DNA from: Ignelater luminosus
Taxonomy: Eukaryota; Arthropoda; Insecta; Coleoptera; Elateridae
Direction: 5' to 3'
Length of the DNA stretch: 64,000 nt
Assembly: GCA_011009095.1 (NCBI GenBank)
Contig: VTPC01008772.1
Location: forward strand, 55,723 to 119,722
How positions within the stretch are numbered: position 1 is the first letter of the stretch; each line of letters opens with the position of its first letter. The notes below the pieces were generated by a model. The model ran no database searches, was not told the origin of the DNA, and saw only the letters and a program-made list of their open reading frames with translations. The translations under genes and the position numbers were made by a program. Of the stretch, positions 46,319 to 59,084 are shown one piece after another.

Positions 46319-49300
46319 TTCAATTATTTAAAACTTATTATTTGTTTTATTTTGTAACCAAAAAACTTAGGTATGTAATGTGAAGTAGCAATTTTTTATA
46401 TTAAATGTGTCAATACTTTTGCATTTGATATGTCATTTTAAAGGGCAAATAACAAGGATGTTTTTAAAAATGTCTGAACATAATGACGCATTGGATTTTT
46501 CTCTTTTATAGCCTTATAAAGTAAAAGCTAAATTTCAGAATCATAATTTTTTTAACTTTCTCCGGGTCTAATTTGTTTAATCACTTGTAGGTGTGGATGG
46601 AAATGACTAAAATTGATAGAGCAGCTATGAAAGGTGATAAAATTATCATTACCTTCAAATTAAAGTTTCCAATAGTGTGACACTTTGTATAATAGTATAC
46701 TAGGTTAGATAAGTTTCAAATCATGACTTCTGCCGCCCCCTTTCAAATATAGGGCAGTGAACCAAACACCTTGTATAGTTCACGGCAGAAGAATTATCCA
46801 GACAAAGAGAAAAAACATATTACTAAGTTGGAACATTGAATATACAGGCAGCAAATAAATAATACCGACAAACTGATAGGGTAAATATCTAGTGACGAGA
46901 TAAATACTTCAAATGCAACCTACGGTCGATTCGTCTTAGTTGCCAACTTATCAGTCTTCAAAGTTGCATGCAGGCATGTTAACTTTTTCCTGTATCGTTG
47001 TTGTTTGTGAAAACAGAAATTGTTACTAAGGAAAATTAAAGGGAAATGTCTTTTGGGTATTCTAAAACTACTTCCGATTATACTGAGTGTATCACGTAAC
47101 CGAATTGCAAGTATCTTTTCCTTTTTACACTCTTTATAATTAGGAGTAAGTTCAGAACATTTGGCAGGCAATTTCCTACACCTTTTATTCATAATAATTT
47201 TTGATATTTTGACAAATAGAGACCATACAGCCTACAGTCTGTCTGCACGCAATGTTGAAATTAATTACTTCATAACTAAAACGAATTGACCATATATTCT
47301 ACTTGAAAAATATACTTGTCTAGTCATCAGAAAATTACGCTACCAGTTTGTCAGTATAACTTATTTACACCCTGTATTTATCTAAGTGTGCGCAAAGGAC
47401 GACACACCATTTAATCAATAAACAAGAGTTCCGTAGACATAGAACTTACGACAACAAAATTACCCAAAGACGAAGCGAAATCATACCTATGTAATATCTT
47501 TGGTCATATATGGATATGGAACGATACACCTGTTTGTGGGTTATCAGATATACAGACAGTGACGAAATTGATCCTATAGAGAAGAATGAACAAATTGGGT
47601 TCATTCCAATAAAATATGATGACATTTTAGTGTTTTAATAATATAAATGACTTAAATTGCTTTAATCTTTCAATTTGGCGTTACATTTCGTTTTGGCACT
47701 CCAGAATTTCTTGGATTCTAATTTGATTTTGTGTAATTGACTCAATTTTATTTTGTTTATGGTTATGAAACTACCACTGCAAATCCAGTTGATATGAGTC
47801 CTTCGAAGTAATTAATTATCTAAGTGTAATGTTTGGTCCAAATCTGAACTGAATTAATCATGTTCACTTCTTTTCTATTTATTTAAGTAAGGCGTTTTGT
47901 AAGTTAATATACAGGGCATCCCGTGATCAGATGGTAATAGCTTAAACACGTGTAGGTCAGATCATTTTAAGTCGAAAATATCTAACGATCATATGTCCGA
48001 AAATCAATGACCTGATCAACACGTGTATGGATTTGCTTGATAATATGGGCATGAATAGTTTGAAAGGTTAAAAAGGAAAAACAAAAGTCAATTTGACAAA
48101 ATATTACTTATACAGTTTGAAAGGTATTTAGTTTATAATATTAATTTGAGATCAATTCAGTTTTAAAAAAAGTGTTTGTCCTAAGAAAACCTACAATGCA
48201 AATGGTATTCTGCGCATTATCGCTACAGATCTCTTGTCTTAATGCGTTTATAAAAGGAAAAACCTTAACAGATATTTGTATTTATATTTTAAAACTTTTA
48301 GGGTCAGTTGCATTACATTTATTATTCAACTGTTGGAAGAAAAGCGTTGGTATGTATGAAACATACTCTACAATTTCATCTAATAGCATTTTTCATCATC
48401 TAGTAAATCGAAGAAATTAATTTAGGCAGAAATTATACTTTGTTCTTTGTAATCAATCGGTTTATAGGAGTACTTAGATATTTTGGGTTTAAGTTACTGA
48501 GAACTGAAGTGGCTACGATGACGTAGTATGATTGATTAAATTACTAAGTTATTTGAAACTTATGGTAAATTTAAGCTGAATTTATGAACTCGTTGCCGTC
48601 GAAGCTGCAGTTCAGAAAGATTGACAATTTACATTCTTTATGTCTTGCGCATGCGTAATGTAGCCGCATTATTATTATAGTTACTTAATTCAGTTTTTAT
48701 TTTTATTTTATAAATTAGTATTTCAACTTTAAAATTGCAACGGCAACGTCCGCGGAGTGTTTTTTAAATTGGTAGCTAGAAAGCCTTAGTTTTAATTTTC
48801 AACCTCAACCATAACCTTTAAAATTGGAAATTGTGTGGAATTGAGCTTTAAATTATACTTAAAATCTTATCGCTTTAACTGTAAATTCATAATTTATACC
48901 TGTGAGAAATAATGATTTGATTGTGTCTAAAGACATCTAGTTAAGTTACTGTTTGTTTTTATTAATTTTTTAGTTTTTGTGAATAAAGCTTAAAGGAGTT
49001 TTAGATCGAGCCAGAAATATTTTATCTGTAAGCAAACAAAACACCCTGTATACTATGTATATTCATCGCAGTTAGAAACGCAAGTTCTTTTCGTATAGCA
49101 ATTCACGGTAAGATAAGAATACAAGGTTAATATTACAGCTAGTTAAGATTACATTATACATGCAAAGGAGCGCGCTGTTGCAATAATGGATACCTCCACT
49201 GAAATCAAGCTTGAATGCCTTTTGAATCGCATCGATTAACTACCTGATAACAACTCAAAGCAAGATACTAGTGTATGGAGATGAGGGCTTTAATAAACCT

Positions 49301-49538
49301 GTTTGAATCACAACTATCTACAAGTAAAACGATGTGGTGTTACCTGGAGCACAGAAATTAACGACGGTGAGAAAAATTTAATAAGATCAATTACTATTGT
49401 TTTATGACAGAACAGTTGTCTACAATATTAGAGTGGTTTTAAAAAGAAGTTTGAAGGTATAGCATGTTACGCTGCAATCAAAAACACATAAAAAGTATGT
49501 CGCCGATCAGATTACAGTAATTATTATTATATAAAATA
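46319..49538. other. Intronic AT-rich DNA with lone termini
   Basis: CAGGGTG-like ends next to TA occur at 47374 (reading leftward), 47912 (CAGGGCATCCCGTGATC) and 49048 (reading leftward, CAGGGTGTTTTG). 47912 and 49048 face each other about 1.14 kb apart but match only over the first bases, so pairing is doubtful. The 46920-47192 minus-strand frame is unrecognised. Confidence 0.35.
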
Positions 49539-49687
49539 CAGGGTGTACTGACAGTCTGAACGATTTGTACAACTATTTATTACTTCAAGTTCTATGAATT
49601 TCCCACGCTTTAATAGCAGAAAGACTTCAGGTCCAAGACAGATGCTAGTATCGTTACAGACTGGTGTTCTTTCTACGATATTAAATG
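49539..49687 (+). repeat. Lone DD41D-like terminus
   Basis: TA followed by CAGGGTGTACTGACAGTC. It lies just outside the mariner at 49690 and faces it. The mariner may have landed in an older element whose other end is not visible. Confidence 0.4.
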
Positions 49688-49689
49688 TA

Positions 49690-50773
49690 CGAGGCTTTCT
49701 GGAAGAATTCTCCAAATGGTTGAGAAAAACCCAGATACAATTTAGTAAATGACTTTATTGTTTTTCAACATATTCGCTCTTAGCATCAATACACTTTTTC
49801 ATCTGTTCAAACTAATTTTCGAAGCATTTTTCCAATATGAAGCTGCTACCTCAGAAACCAGTTTCCTAAAAGCTTCAACGGTTGCTTGTTGTTGTTGTTG
49901 TTTTCACTGGCTAAAATGTCGACAGTTTGTGAAGTTGTGTGGGCGCTTACATTGTCATGGTGAAGAAGGATGCGCCGATTTGGTTTTTTCCTGATTTCAC
50001 CGATTTCCGGCAAACAAATTATTGTCTACCAATCGACGTTCACAGTTCTTCGATCCTTCAAAGCTATGTCTACCACATGTCCAGAAATACGAAAGAAAGA
50101 AGCGATCATTTGCTTTGCAACACTGCGTAAACGAACAACTTTTGTGGGTTTCGACTCACCTCGAAACATCCAAACAGTGGATTGTTGTTTACTTTCCGGC
50201 TCGTATGAATAGATCCATTTTTCGTTATCAATAACAATATAGTAAACTAAATTTGAATGATCTCGATTGAATTTCTTCAGCATTTCTTTGCACCAATTTA
50301 CACGATTGTTCTTTTGAGCTTCACTCAAATCATGTAGAACCCAGCAACTGCAAAGCTTCCGTACATTTAAATAATAGTGTAAAACCGCGTGTCTTGCTTT
50401 CGTGTCAATGCCCAAGGTAACTTCTATTTCACTAAATGTCACATGCTGATCAACGTTAGTTGCATGGACGACCTTCACGAAATTCATGATGGAGAAAAGA
50501 ACGTCCACGTCCAATTATAAACGATTCTATTCGATGGAGATTTCTCACCAAAAACCTCATTAAGCCGTTCGATGCATTGTTTGAATGTCAAGTCTTCGAT
50601 TTTTTCACAACATTACTTTTTTCAAAGCGGTATGTAAACAAAACTGGTTAGCTTGAGTACCAACTGTCAACTGAATAATAAGTTAGAAGTGGCAAAATTT
50701 TTGAGGTTAACAATGGCACAACGCTGACACTACCGAAAGCACCCGATTGCAGAAGTTTTTTTAGAAGGCCTCG
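49690..50773 (-). mobile_element. Mariner element with internal deletion
   Basis: The ends read inward CGAGGCTTTCTGGAAGAATT (49690) and CGAGGCCTTCTAAAAAAACT (from 50773), each flanked by TA. It is 1,084 bp, about 200 bp below the family size. The minus-strand coding text starts with EDLTFKQCIERLNEVFGEKS (about 50630), continues in frame 50514-50026 with YYLNVRKLCSCWVLHDLSEA, VIDNEKWIYSYEPESKQQST (first D then N, where GDE is usual) and KVVRLRSVAKQMIASFF. After frame changes it ends ATVEAFRKLVSEVAASYWKN (about 49880-49820). The segment that should hold the third catalytic D is missing, which accounts for the short length. Same group as 28379-29420. Confidence 0.87.
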
Positions 50774-50775
50774 TA

Positions 50776-52849
50776 TTACAAAGCTGGTTAGTTAGAATTT
50801 TCACAATAACTTTTAAACACTAAAAATTAGAGATTTACTAATATTTTAGTATAACTGAAAGTATAATAGTTTTGCTAAATTATACCGAGCGCAACAAAAA
50901 AGTTCGGAATTACACTGAAGAAAGATGAATTAACAATGATAGTGGTAGGTTTAGATTAGCGTAATGCTACGCTTTTGAATTCAGCAATGAATGGGAAATA
51001 ATAATTCATTAGAATATACAGGGTGTTGCGTTTAACATTAAAAAACTGATTTCCATCAAAACAAAAGTTCTATAAACAAGTGGTATAAGTCATTTTGGAT
51101 ACATCAGACAAGATTAATAGAAAGGCAATGAACTATTCAATGAAAACGGGCAGCTATTGTAAATAAATTAATTTCTATTAACTATATCTTTTGAAATGTC
51201 ATTTGAGATCTAATTATTCTAAACAGTGAAAGATATAAGAGAACTAGTCATGAACCGTTCTGTTTACCACAGCAACTTTTGTGCCACAGAGAGATAAAAA
51301 TTTTTGATCAGTGTCCTTTAACTCTCTGTTCCTATGGAAAACAGCTACGCATCGTACGTCAGAAAATAAAACGTAATTGATAGAGCAACTATTTTTTTAT
51401 CTTTGGGCTACGACAGGCTATAGATTATAAATCTATAAAACAATCCCTTTTTTATTTATTACATGGGACACAATGTATACAAGATTTGTTGTTTTTATCT
51501 GCAATAAACAATAATAAACAAAATGTAGAAAAAATTATAACCTTTTATTCAGCATATTAATATTTTCATGGTTAGTATAGAAATAAATTTTATCAACAAA
51601 TAGAAATAAGGGTGACGTTGTTAGAACACAAAATTAAAAATTTCAGGAACTGCTTCCAGCTGCTTTCAATAAGTGGACGCAACAAAAGGAAATTCTTATT
51701 CAAGTTTTACTTTTATTAAAGAATCTTTTTTAAATCTGGAATTGGAAGCTAGGAAATATGAAACCAGAGGATATTAAATTTGTTCAAAGTATCAAGCAAG
51801 ATATTAGTAATTACGACAGCATCTGAAAATATTTAGAAGTTGCATATAAATTTTGTTAAAACGGTTTATCTGCGGTTGCCCTAAATATTATTAGACAACG
51901 AAAAAGAAAACACAATCTAGCTTGAAAGAGAGAGATTGGCTTTCGTGGAATGGTGTAATTTAGCGAAACAATAGAGCGACGTTTGCAAGTATTACTTTCA
52001 TCCTGCCCATTTTTGTTTTCTACATCCTCTGTATTATTATTCCTTGGTTAAGCAATTAAATAACAAACTTTTCATAAAAACGTCTATAAAAGAATATTCT
52101 TGACCAACTAGATAAAGTATTCAATATTTTCTATTTGTTATTCATGGTTTGTATATTAGAAAATAATAAAAATAAGATACAGTGAAACATGTTTGGTGTT
52201 CTATAAAATAAAATGTTACTGATACTACGGAAACCTTACTGTTTTTATATTATACAACGAAAGGCTTCCAAAACCAAGTTTTTATACATCAAAAGGTTGA
52301 AATTTATACAGGTTACATATTGAATGATATTTTTCTATGTTGATATATTGAACCAATAAATAAGTTTGAAAACTACAAAGAGCTTTTTCTCACTTCCCTT
52401 GGCTGATGTAATCAAGGAACGACTCTTATACGCTCTGACTGAATTCCAATTTAGGTTTCTGTTTTGTTCACATACGTTGATGACGTGATTACTGCTGTTC
52501 TTTTAGAGATAAAGTAGATTGCACACGTAGCTTCTTTAGTTTTGTTTGGAATTGCAATTTAACACCATAACGAACAGTAAAAACAATTTTTATATGAAAC
52601 TGATATGAATTCTCTTTCAAAACGAAATTGGTAAATAAAAATAATGGTTATAAATCTATTACGATGACAGGACAGTAGAAAATTAAAGTTAACAACTAAT
52701 GGCTTATTAAGATTTTAAAAATGTGAAGTCATTCAAACTTACTTGTCGCAATAAATAAAAGTGCATAGGTCAAAAACATAAAAAACCGTTTTGTATATTC
52801 ATGGAATTGCAGCTTCTTATACTTATTTATATCTGCATAGTTATATCTA
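50776..52849. other. Intronic AT-rich DNA with a possible small MITE
   Basis: Apart from the paired ends described at 51019-51475 nothing was recognised. No 5' LTR for the Copia element was found upstream of 52850. Confidence 0.35.
51019..51475. mobile_element. Possible 457-bp MITE
   Basis: The left end TA+CAGGGTGTTGCGTTTAAC and the right end, read inward from 51475, TA+CATTGTGTCCCATGTAA are similar only over about 8-10 positions. The size and TA borders fit a small Tc1/mariner-type MITE, but the match is weak. Confidence 0.25.
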
Positions 52850-55800
52850 CTACTATTGTTTTACAAAAATACTGTTTCATCAAGAAATTGAAAACACTTG
52901 GAGACCTTCTGGGCAGTGTACGTAATTGGATGGACAAAAGACCAGAAAAAGAACTGACAATAAGTTTCGTAAAAGGAAAGCTAATTAATGAATATAAACG
53001 AAAAAATAAACATAAAGATATGATTCCAAGTGAAGTTCAGTATTCAGAACTAAAAGTTAAGAAATATAAAGGAAATGCCATTTTTGTAAAAAAGAAAGGC
53101 ACCTGAAAAAGGACGGTTATTTTCTTAAGAATAAAGAAAATTATAAAGAAAAATACAAAAATAGTTTGTTACAAGAAGAAATTGAAGGAGACGGTGAGAC
53201 AAACAGCTGTTTTGAGTTGGGGTTTGGGAGACATAGTGATAGTTGGTATGTCGATTCTGGTGCGACAATCAAAAGTATTTCGTGGAGTTGAACTTTAACA
53301 ATCAAAGTTAATGTTCATTTGGCGAATGGAAAAATGCTGAAATCAAAAGGAATGGAAATTGTTTGCTTGAACATCGATAATGGTAATGAAATTAGTAAAA
53401 TACAATTAAATGATGTTTTGTGTATTCCAGAATTAGAAAGTAGTTTATTATTTGTTAGAAAAGCTACAGAAAATGGTCTATGCGTTAAATTTAAAGAGTG
53501 AAGAATGTAATAGCAAACGAAAATGGAAATGTTTTTGTAATTTATTTAACATTGATCTTCACCAAGATAATGTATGTAAATTACAAGAGGTGCCAGTTTC
53601 AAAAGGGTGCATTCATGGGCGGCACAAAAGAATCCAGATACAATAGAGAAACTTATAAATGAAGAAGTGGTTACAAGTATTAACTTAACAAACTGTCGTG
53701 CAAAAGTAACGTATGACAGCTGTCTTAGAGGAAAAATGCCACAAAAACCTTTTGCATCCGAAACATGGAATCAAAGCAAAGGTATTTTAGATTTAGTACA
53801 CAGTGACTTGTGTGGACCCATGCAGACTACAACATTAGTGGTAATCGATACATTCTTACCATAATTGATGATTATAGTTCATAAACTATTGTTTATTTGT
53901 TGAAAAATAGAACTGAAGTTTTACCAAGGTTCCAGGCATATATAAGACTAGTAAAAAGTCAGTTTAAATTAAAATCAAAAATAATCAGATCTGACAGAGG
54001 AGGTGAATACGTCAATAAATAATTTCAAGACTTCTTAAAGAAGGAAGGTATAGTATCACAACTAACAGCTCCATATTCCCCACAGCAAAATGGAAAGGCC
54101 GAACGTAAACACAGGACACTGGTGGAAATGTCAAAATGTATGTTGTTAGAAGCTAACCTTGAAAAAGAGTTTTGGGGAGAGGCAATCCGTACAGTAAATC
54201 ATCTGCAAAATCGACTTCCTACAAGTGGAAAGGACAAAACTCCATATAAACTATGGTATGGTGTAAAACCAAGCATAGGTCATTTAAGAATTTTTGGTAG
54301 CACAGCTTACACCCTAACACCACGTGAAAAAAGACGAAAACTTGATGATAATTCGAAGAAAGTTATATTTGTGGAATACGAATCGGAATCAAAATATCGA
54401 TTATTTGATAGAAGCACGAAAAATATTGTAATTAGCAAAAACGTACGTTTTGTGCAAAATTCTCATGAAGAAAAATGTATAGCAAAATTTAAAAACCAAG
54501 AAGATATTTATGTCGGAATTTTAAATAAAGGTAATTCAAAGACAAAGAATGTTCTAGGCAAAGAAACGGATAAAACTGAAGAGAAATTACAAATGGATGT
54601 TAAAGAGAGAGCAATAGAAGTAGAACAGCCTTTGAAAGAAAAATATTTAAAAGAAAAACAAAAGGTAAACCTCCGATTCGCTTTGAAAATGTAAACTTTA
54701 ATAGAAAAATAGGAGAAGTAGAACCACAAACATATGAAGATGCAGTGCGATGTCAAGAAAGTAAACAATGGATAAATGCGATGAAAGAAGAAATTGAATC
54801 TTTAAAAGAAAAGAAGACTTGGACACTTACAAAACTACCAACCAATAAGAACGTTGTTAGAAGTAAGTGGGTTAATAAGATTAAAACAGATTCTACAGGT
54901 AAACTCAAGATATACAAAGCACGATTGGTGGCAAAAGGACACTCGCAAAAATTTGGTGTGGATTTTGATGAAGTCTTTGCACCAGTAGTGAAACCAACTA
55001 CTAACTGCTACCCAAAAGAATGGTTTAAAAATTTTTCATTATGATATTAAGTCAGCATTTGAGATGGGGACGTAAAGGAAGAAATTTATATGGTTCGACC
55101 TCAAGGTTTTGTAGAAGATGAAAAGGAAGATTGTGTTTACAACTCACAAAAAAGCATCTACGGGCTTAAACAGGCAGCTCGAGCATGGAATGATAAAATA
55201 AATGAAAAATTAATAAGTCTTGGATTCAGAAGGGGTAAATCAGACTGTTGCCTCTATTCAAGAAAAAAAGAAAATGGATGGACATGCCTGTTAATGTACG
55301 TAGATAATCCTTTACTAACAAATCCAGATAAATTAATTATTGCTAAAACAGCTGAACAAATTGGAGAATAAATGGAAATTAAATGTCTAGGTAATTTAGA
55401 AAAATATGTGGGAATAAGATTCAGATGGAGTATACTGGATAAAGCAAACGAGTTACATTGACAATATCTTAAGAAAATTTGGTTTGGAAAATTCAAGAAC
55501 TGCAAGAATACCACTGGATCCGGACTATTATAAGATGAATTCGAATTTGTTACCCAATAATCGACTATACAGGCAAACGATTGCATCGTTGTTGTATATA
55601 GCTGTTAACACCAAACCAGAAATTGCAGTGTTTCAATATATATTAAGCAGACATGTCAGCAATCCAAGAGCGCATGATTGGACAGAAGTTAAACGAATTC
55701 TAGGCTATTTGAAAGAAACAAGACATTTACAGTTTAAAATGGGAGATCCTAAAAAGCTGAACCAAACTCAATTAGTTGGTTATGCAGATGCTGATTGGGG

Positions 55801-56272
55801 TTGTGATCAAGAAGATCGAAAATCTAACAGCGCGTATATTTTCTTTTGTCATGGTGGACTCATCAGCTGGTGTAGCAGAAAGCAAATATGCGTATCGCTC
55901 TCATTAACGGAAGCTGAGTATATTTCATTAGCAGAAGCTTGTCAAGAAGCACTGTGGTTAAAGGGTTTACTTGAGGATTTTAATGAGGATGAAAATTTAA
56001 AAATTATGGTTAACGAAGATAACCAAAGTTGCTTAAAGTTGTTAAGTTGTGAGAGAATTACCAACAGAACTAGACATATTGAAACCAAATATAATTTTTG
56101 TAAAGATCTAAATAATAACAATGTTGTAATGTTTCAGTACTGCCCCACAGATTCCATGGTTGCAGTTGCACTTACTAAACCATTAGCTGGTACGAAGTTT
56201 GGACGACATGTAACTTCGATGGGCTTGTGCGATGTTATTATTGAGAAGGGGATTGTTACTGTTTGGCAATAA
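52850..56272 (+). mobile_element. Ty1/Copia retrotransposon, 5'-truncated and decayed
   Basis: Domains appear in Copia order (protease, integrase, RT, RNase H). A gag fragment has RPEKELTISFVKGKLINEYK (about 52941-53000) and a zinc-knuckle lead-in KKKGHLKKD. The protease is at 53210-53255 (SWYVDSGATIKSI; its D-S-G is intact). The integrase shows GAG-pre-integrase text ILDLVHSDLCGPMQTTT (53788) and QLTAPYSPQQNGKAERKHR (54062), then FWGEAIRTVNHLQNRLPTSG. RT starts KQWINAMKEEIESLKEKKTW (54763). The polymerase box is YVDN at 55297-55308 where YVDD is usual. Stops and frameshifts are frequent. GAGAAGGGG at 56243-56251 may be the polypurine tract and 56254 the start of a 3' LTR, but no 5' LTR matches it. 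Confidence 0.9.
55484..56272 (+). pseudogene. Copia RT C-terminus and RNase H, longest open frame of the element
   Basis: A 262-codon open frame covers the RT thumb and the RNase H domain. Landmarks: LYRQTIASLLYIAVNTKPEI, VKRILGYLKETRHLQF, LVGYADADWGCDQEDRKSNS (catalytic D-A-D), ISWCSRKQICVSLSLTEAEY (the SLS-TEAEY box with catalytic E) and RHIETKYNFCKD (RHI box with catalytic D beyond NEDNQS). It ends normally (GLCDVIIEKGIVTVWQ). The domain is uninterrupted while the rest of the element is broken, so it is a remnant and not a working gene. Confidence 0.9.
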
Positions 56273-56691
56273 TAACAAAATATTTAGATCATGTTAGTTT
56301 TCTAAATAAATGAATAAGTTGTTATTAAAAAATAAAAAAAAACGTTGCAATGTTATAACATAAAAAAGTATTCTGTATAATTTTGAAAATAGAATTTATT
56401 GTTGAGTATAAGTGGTCTATCAATATACTTAGTGTTCACTGCGACATAATATTTGTAACACTATCAACTTGAAATGCTGCTGTCTTTTAGAGTGTAGAAA
56501 AATTGCAGTTGTCTGTAATTCATTGTATGTATATTAAGAATAAAGTTAAATAGAAAGTGGAACTAGCAAGAAAAAATTGAAAATATAATGTCAGCAAAAG
56601 AGAAAACGAAATGAAAATCTTCGAAAGCAAATTTGTAAATGCCACAGATAATGCTTGTTTAATGAAACAAAAAAGAATTCGACGTACGTAC

Positions 56692-56841
56692 CTCCACTTG
56701 CAGGCACTTATATCTCCCCTTTGACTTATCCAACAGAATATTGTCTGGATTCACAGTGAAATTCAAAGAGTATTTCTTTTGCTCGATCAAGTTCAAATAT
56801 GTAAAATTACAAATTTCAAATTTCAAAACACTTGTTATCAC
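56692..56841 (-). other. Exon-like open frame with a consensus splice donor
   Basis: The minus-strand frame reads LNLIEQKKYSLNFTVNPDNI, then LLDKSKGRYKCLQVE, and is followed at once by GTACGT at 56691, a fair donor in phase 0. The composition (charged, non-repetitive) differs from chance ORFs nearby. It lies in the large receptor intron on the same strand but does not fit a GPCR TM5-TM6 region. It might be an exon of an unrelated nested gene or an old retrocopy. No acceptor was placed. Function unrecognised. Confidence 0.3.
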
Positions 56842-58129
56842 GCTGCTCTTAGGTCTAATTTTGCGACTATACGTACAGAAATAATTTTGTTAATTTATTA
56901 CTTCATTGCACTATGATTCTAAAAAGCAGTAGCCAATTGTTTTTTCAAGATCACTTCGTTAAACAAAACCATCAAGAAAAACTTCAAAGAAAGGCTTATA
57001 AATAAATATTCATGAGAGATATGATATTGATTTCCCCTTATTCTGGTTATAGTGGTTCTTGCTCTTTCAATATTTACAGAAAACGTCTTAAATCACTCTT
57101 GCGTTAGATTTTTTGTTCGTTACCGAAGTTTCTGTTTAAAGCAAATTGATTCAATTCCATGTGATTTACGATGTGTTCTTGCGATTCCAAATGTTTTTAT
57201 CCTTGGTTGATTGTTAGAATTTTTCCAATTAAAATACAGTGAATAGGTAATTAATACGCACCACTTCAGCAATAATTAGTTTACGCCTCGAGATTTTTAA
57301 TTCAAAAAGCAAAAAAACATGAATAATTAAAAGCAAATTTTTTCATTTACAAAAAAAAGTTGATGGTGTAATTTAGAAGAGAATCTCGCTAAATCATTAT
57401 TTTTACATATACCCTCTTGTATCGTTTCTTTTATAATATGAATAAATTATAATAAACCTAAATTATGCTGCGTTTCATTTGTTACAAGAAGATCCCAATG
57501 TCGCTCTTCTTTATTCTGGTGAATGTTTCAGCGACTGCACGTGTTGGACGCATTTAACTTGGTGTAAAAATGATAAAAGATTATTTGAAAGGGGGGAGCA
57601 GTTTGTAACTCTACTGAATCAAGTTTCCCGGCAGAGCACTTAAAAGCATAATTATTAATGAGAACAATAGCAACAGAAAATTGAGTTCGAGTGTTGATTT
57701 CAGATTAGAGTAGGTAGATCCTGTTTAGTTTCATGCTGCATATTTGGAAATGGTTTCCTTATGTCAGTGCAATTGTAGAAATATTTTTCCATTTAGTACA
57801 GAATCAATCAATAAAACAAACTCATTCGTCGTCACTTTATTCTGTGTTAAATTGAACATCTGAAATTAAAGGTTTGTAGATATTAGAAAGATTAAATGAG
57901 CTTTTAAAGCAGCAATCAGCAATCTTCCGAATAACACACCAAGAAATCAAGTTTCTTCTTGTGGAAGGATTAAGTTTTTAAAACTGTGTACTGATACAGT
58001 CAGTCTGTTAACTAAAAAGTATTAAATTGAATTGTAATTGAATTGTAAAGCAATTTCGACAGGATATAACTGTACCATGGCTTACTCTTTATATTATACA
58101 ACATAAATAATAGTAGCTTATTTTGTAAT
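56842..58129. other. Intronic AT-rich DNA, nothing recognised
   Basis: No ORF, repeat or terminus of note. Confidence 0.3.
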
Positions 58130-58430
58130 AATAAAATGGTTGATCTAATTTTACTTGACTTTTCAAAAGCTTTCGACGATTAACCATGAATTTCTTGTTG
58201 CTATTCTTTACTTAATGAAGCTGCCATGTGTATTTTTTACCAGTGACCTTATAATAAATATCATAAAACTAACATCAAGTTTCAAGCGGTGTTCCACAAG
58301 GATCTGTTTCAGAGCCTATACTTTATGTTACATATACATTTTGTTTTAGCGGTTACATTAAATACTGTAAAATTCATTTTTTAGTATGATGATACTCAAC
58401 TTTACTTTTTCTTTAATAGACTGGGCATGT
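58130..58430 (+). pseudogene. LINE reverse transcriptase fragment
   Basis: Frame-shifted RT text is visible: LILLDFSKAFDD then INHEFLVAILYLMKL (the palm motif with its aspartate), KRCSTRICFRAYTLCYIYIL as an out-of-frame trace of the SGVPQGS-type block, and KYCKIHF followed by YDDTQLYFFFN, the catalytic YADD with the alanine lost. The layout is like the LINE at 12313, but this is a different and more decayed copy. No tail or target duplication was found. Confidence 0.7.
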
Positions 58431-59084
58431 GTTTAAAATCAGATTTCCTTAAATCATAGAAATTAGAGAAGAAAAAACGTTACATGTTCTACAAACATTA
58501 TTAAATGCCTGATATAACGTATAATATACCAAAAAAAAATTGGATTATGTAGTAATTAAACTTTAGTGAGTTTGTTTTATTTGTTTACACATCCCGCAAA
58601 TAATTAACAAAAGTAAACACCAAATAGGAAGATATTGTTGCTTAATCGACTATTTAAATATTTACCCAATTATCGTTTGGTAAAAGCAATAGCGTTAATA
58701 AAACACCAATTGATACCTACATAGATTTTAAAAGCTATGCGCTGTGTTAGTAAATACAAGGATTCTAGGCCTTTTTTGTTTCGAGTTATAATACTTAGGA
58801 AGGAATTTAATAAATTAAATGTTGTGTCCTTTGTACAAGAAATTAAATATGTAAAAGCTGCATTCTTTTCCTTTATTCATGTTGCCATATTAAAGTTTTT
58901 TAATCTCTGGTTTTTTCATTTCCCCTTAAAGTAAGGTGTTTGTGTATTGAAAATACGAAGAGTGGCATATGCACTTCATGTACACACCAAAGAAACTAAC
59001 TTATTACAGCTCATTTAAAACAAAGTGATAAAACCTAATATAAATATTTGGAATAATAAAAAACCAATGTAAATTAGCTCCTAC
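58431..59084. other. Intronic AT-rich DNA
   Basis: A plus-strand frame at 58737-58934 may be the LINE's C-terminal remnant, but no motif supports this. Confidence 0.3.

Larger units (their letters stand above)
42106..59084 (-). other. 16,979-bp intron of the receptor gene, filled with transposons
   Basis: The intron runs from the GT donor at 59084-59083 to the AG acceptor at 42107-42106 on the minus strand. It hosts a DD41D-type copy, a mariner, a Copia element, a LINE scrap and several lone TIR ends. The other intron seen in this gene is only 76 bp. Boundaries are set by exact phase agreement of the two exons. Confidence 0.85.

Noticed and set aside
47912..49048. A 1.14-kb element with CAGGG ends
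   Set aside because: The two ends agree only over the first bases and have no common subterminal sequence.
49860..49910. Poly-glutamine coding repeat
   Set aside because: The short triplet run lies within a decayed mariner on the other strand and not in a host ORF.
56254..56600. Complete Copia 3' LTR
   Set aside because: A polypurine-like tract precedes it, but no 5' copy exists to prove the LTR borders, so it was mentioned only inside the element entry.
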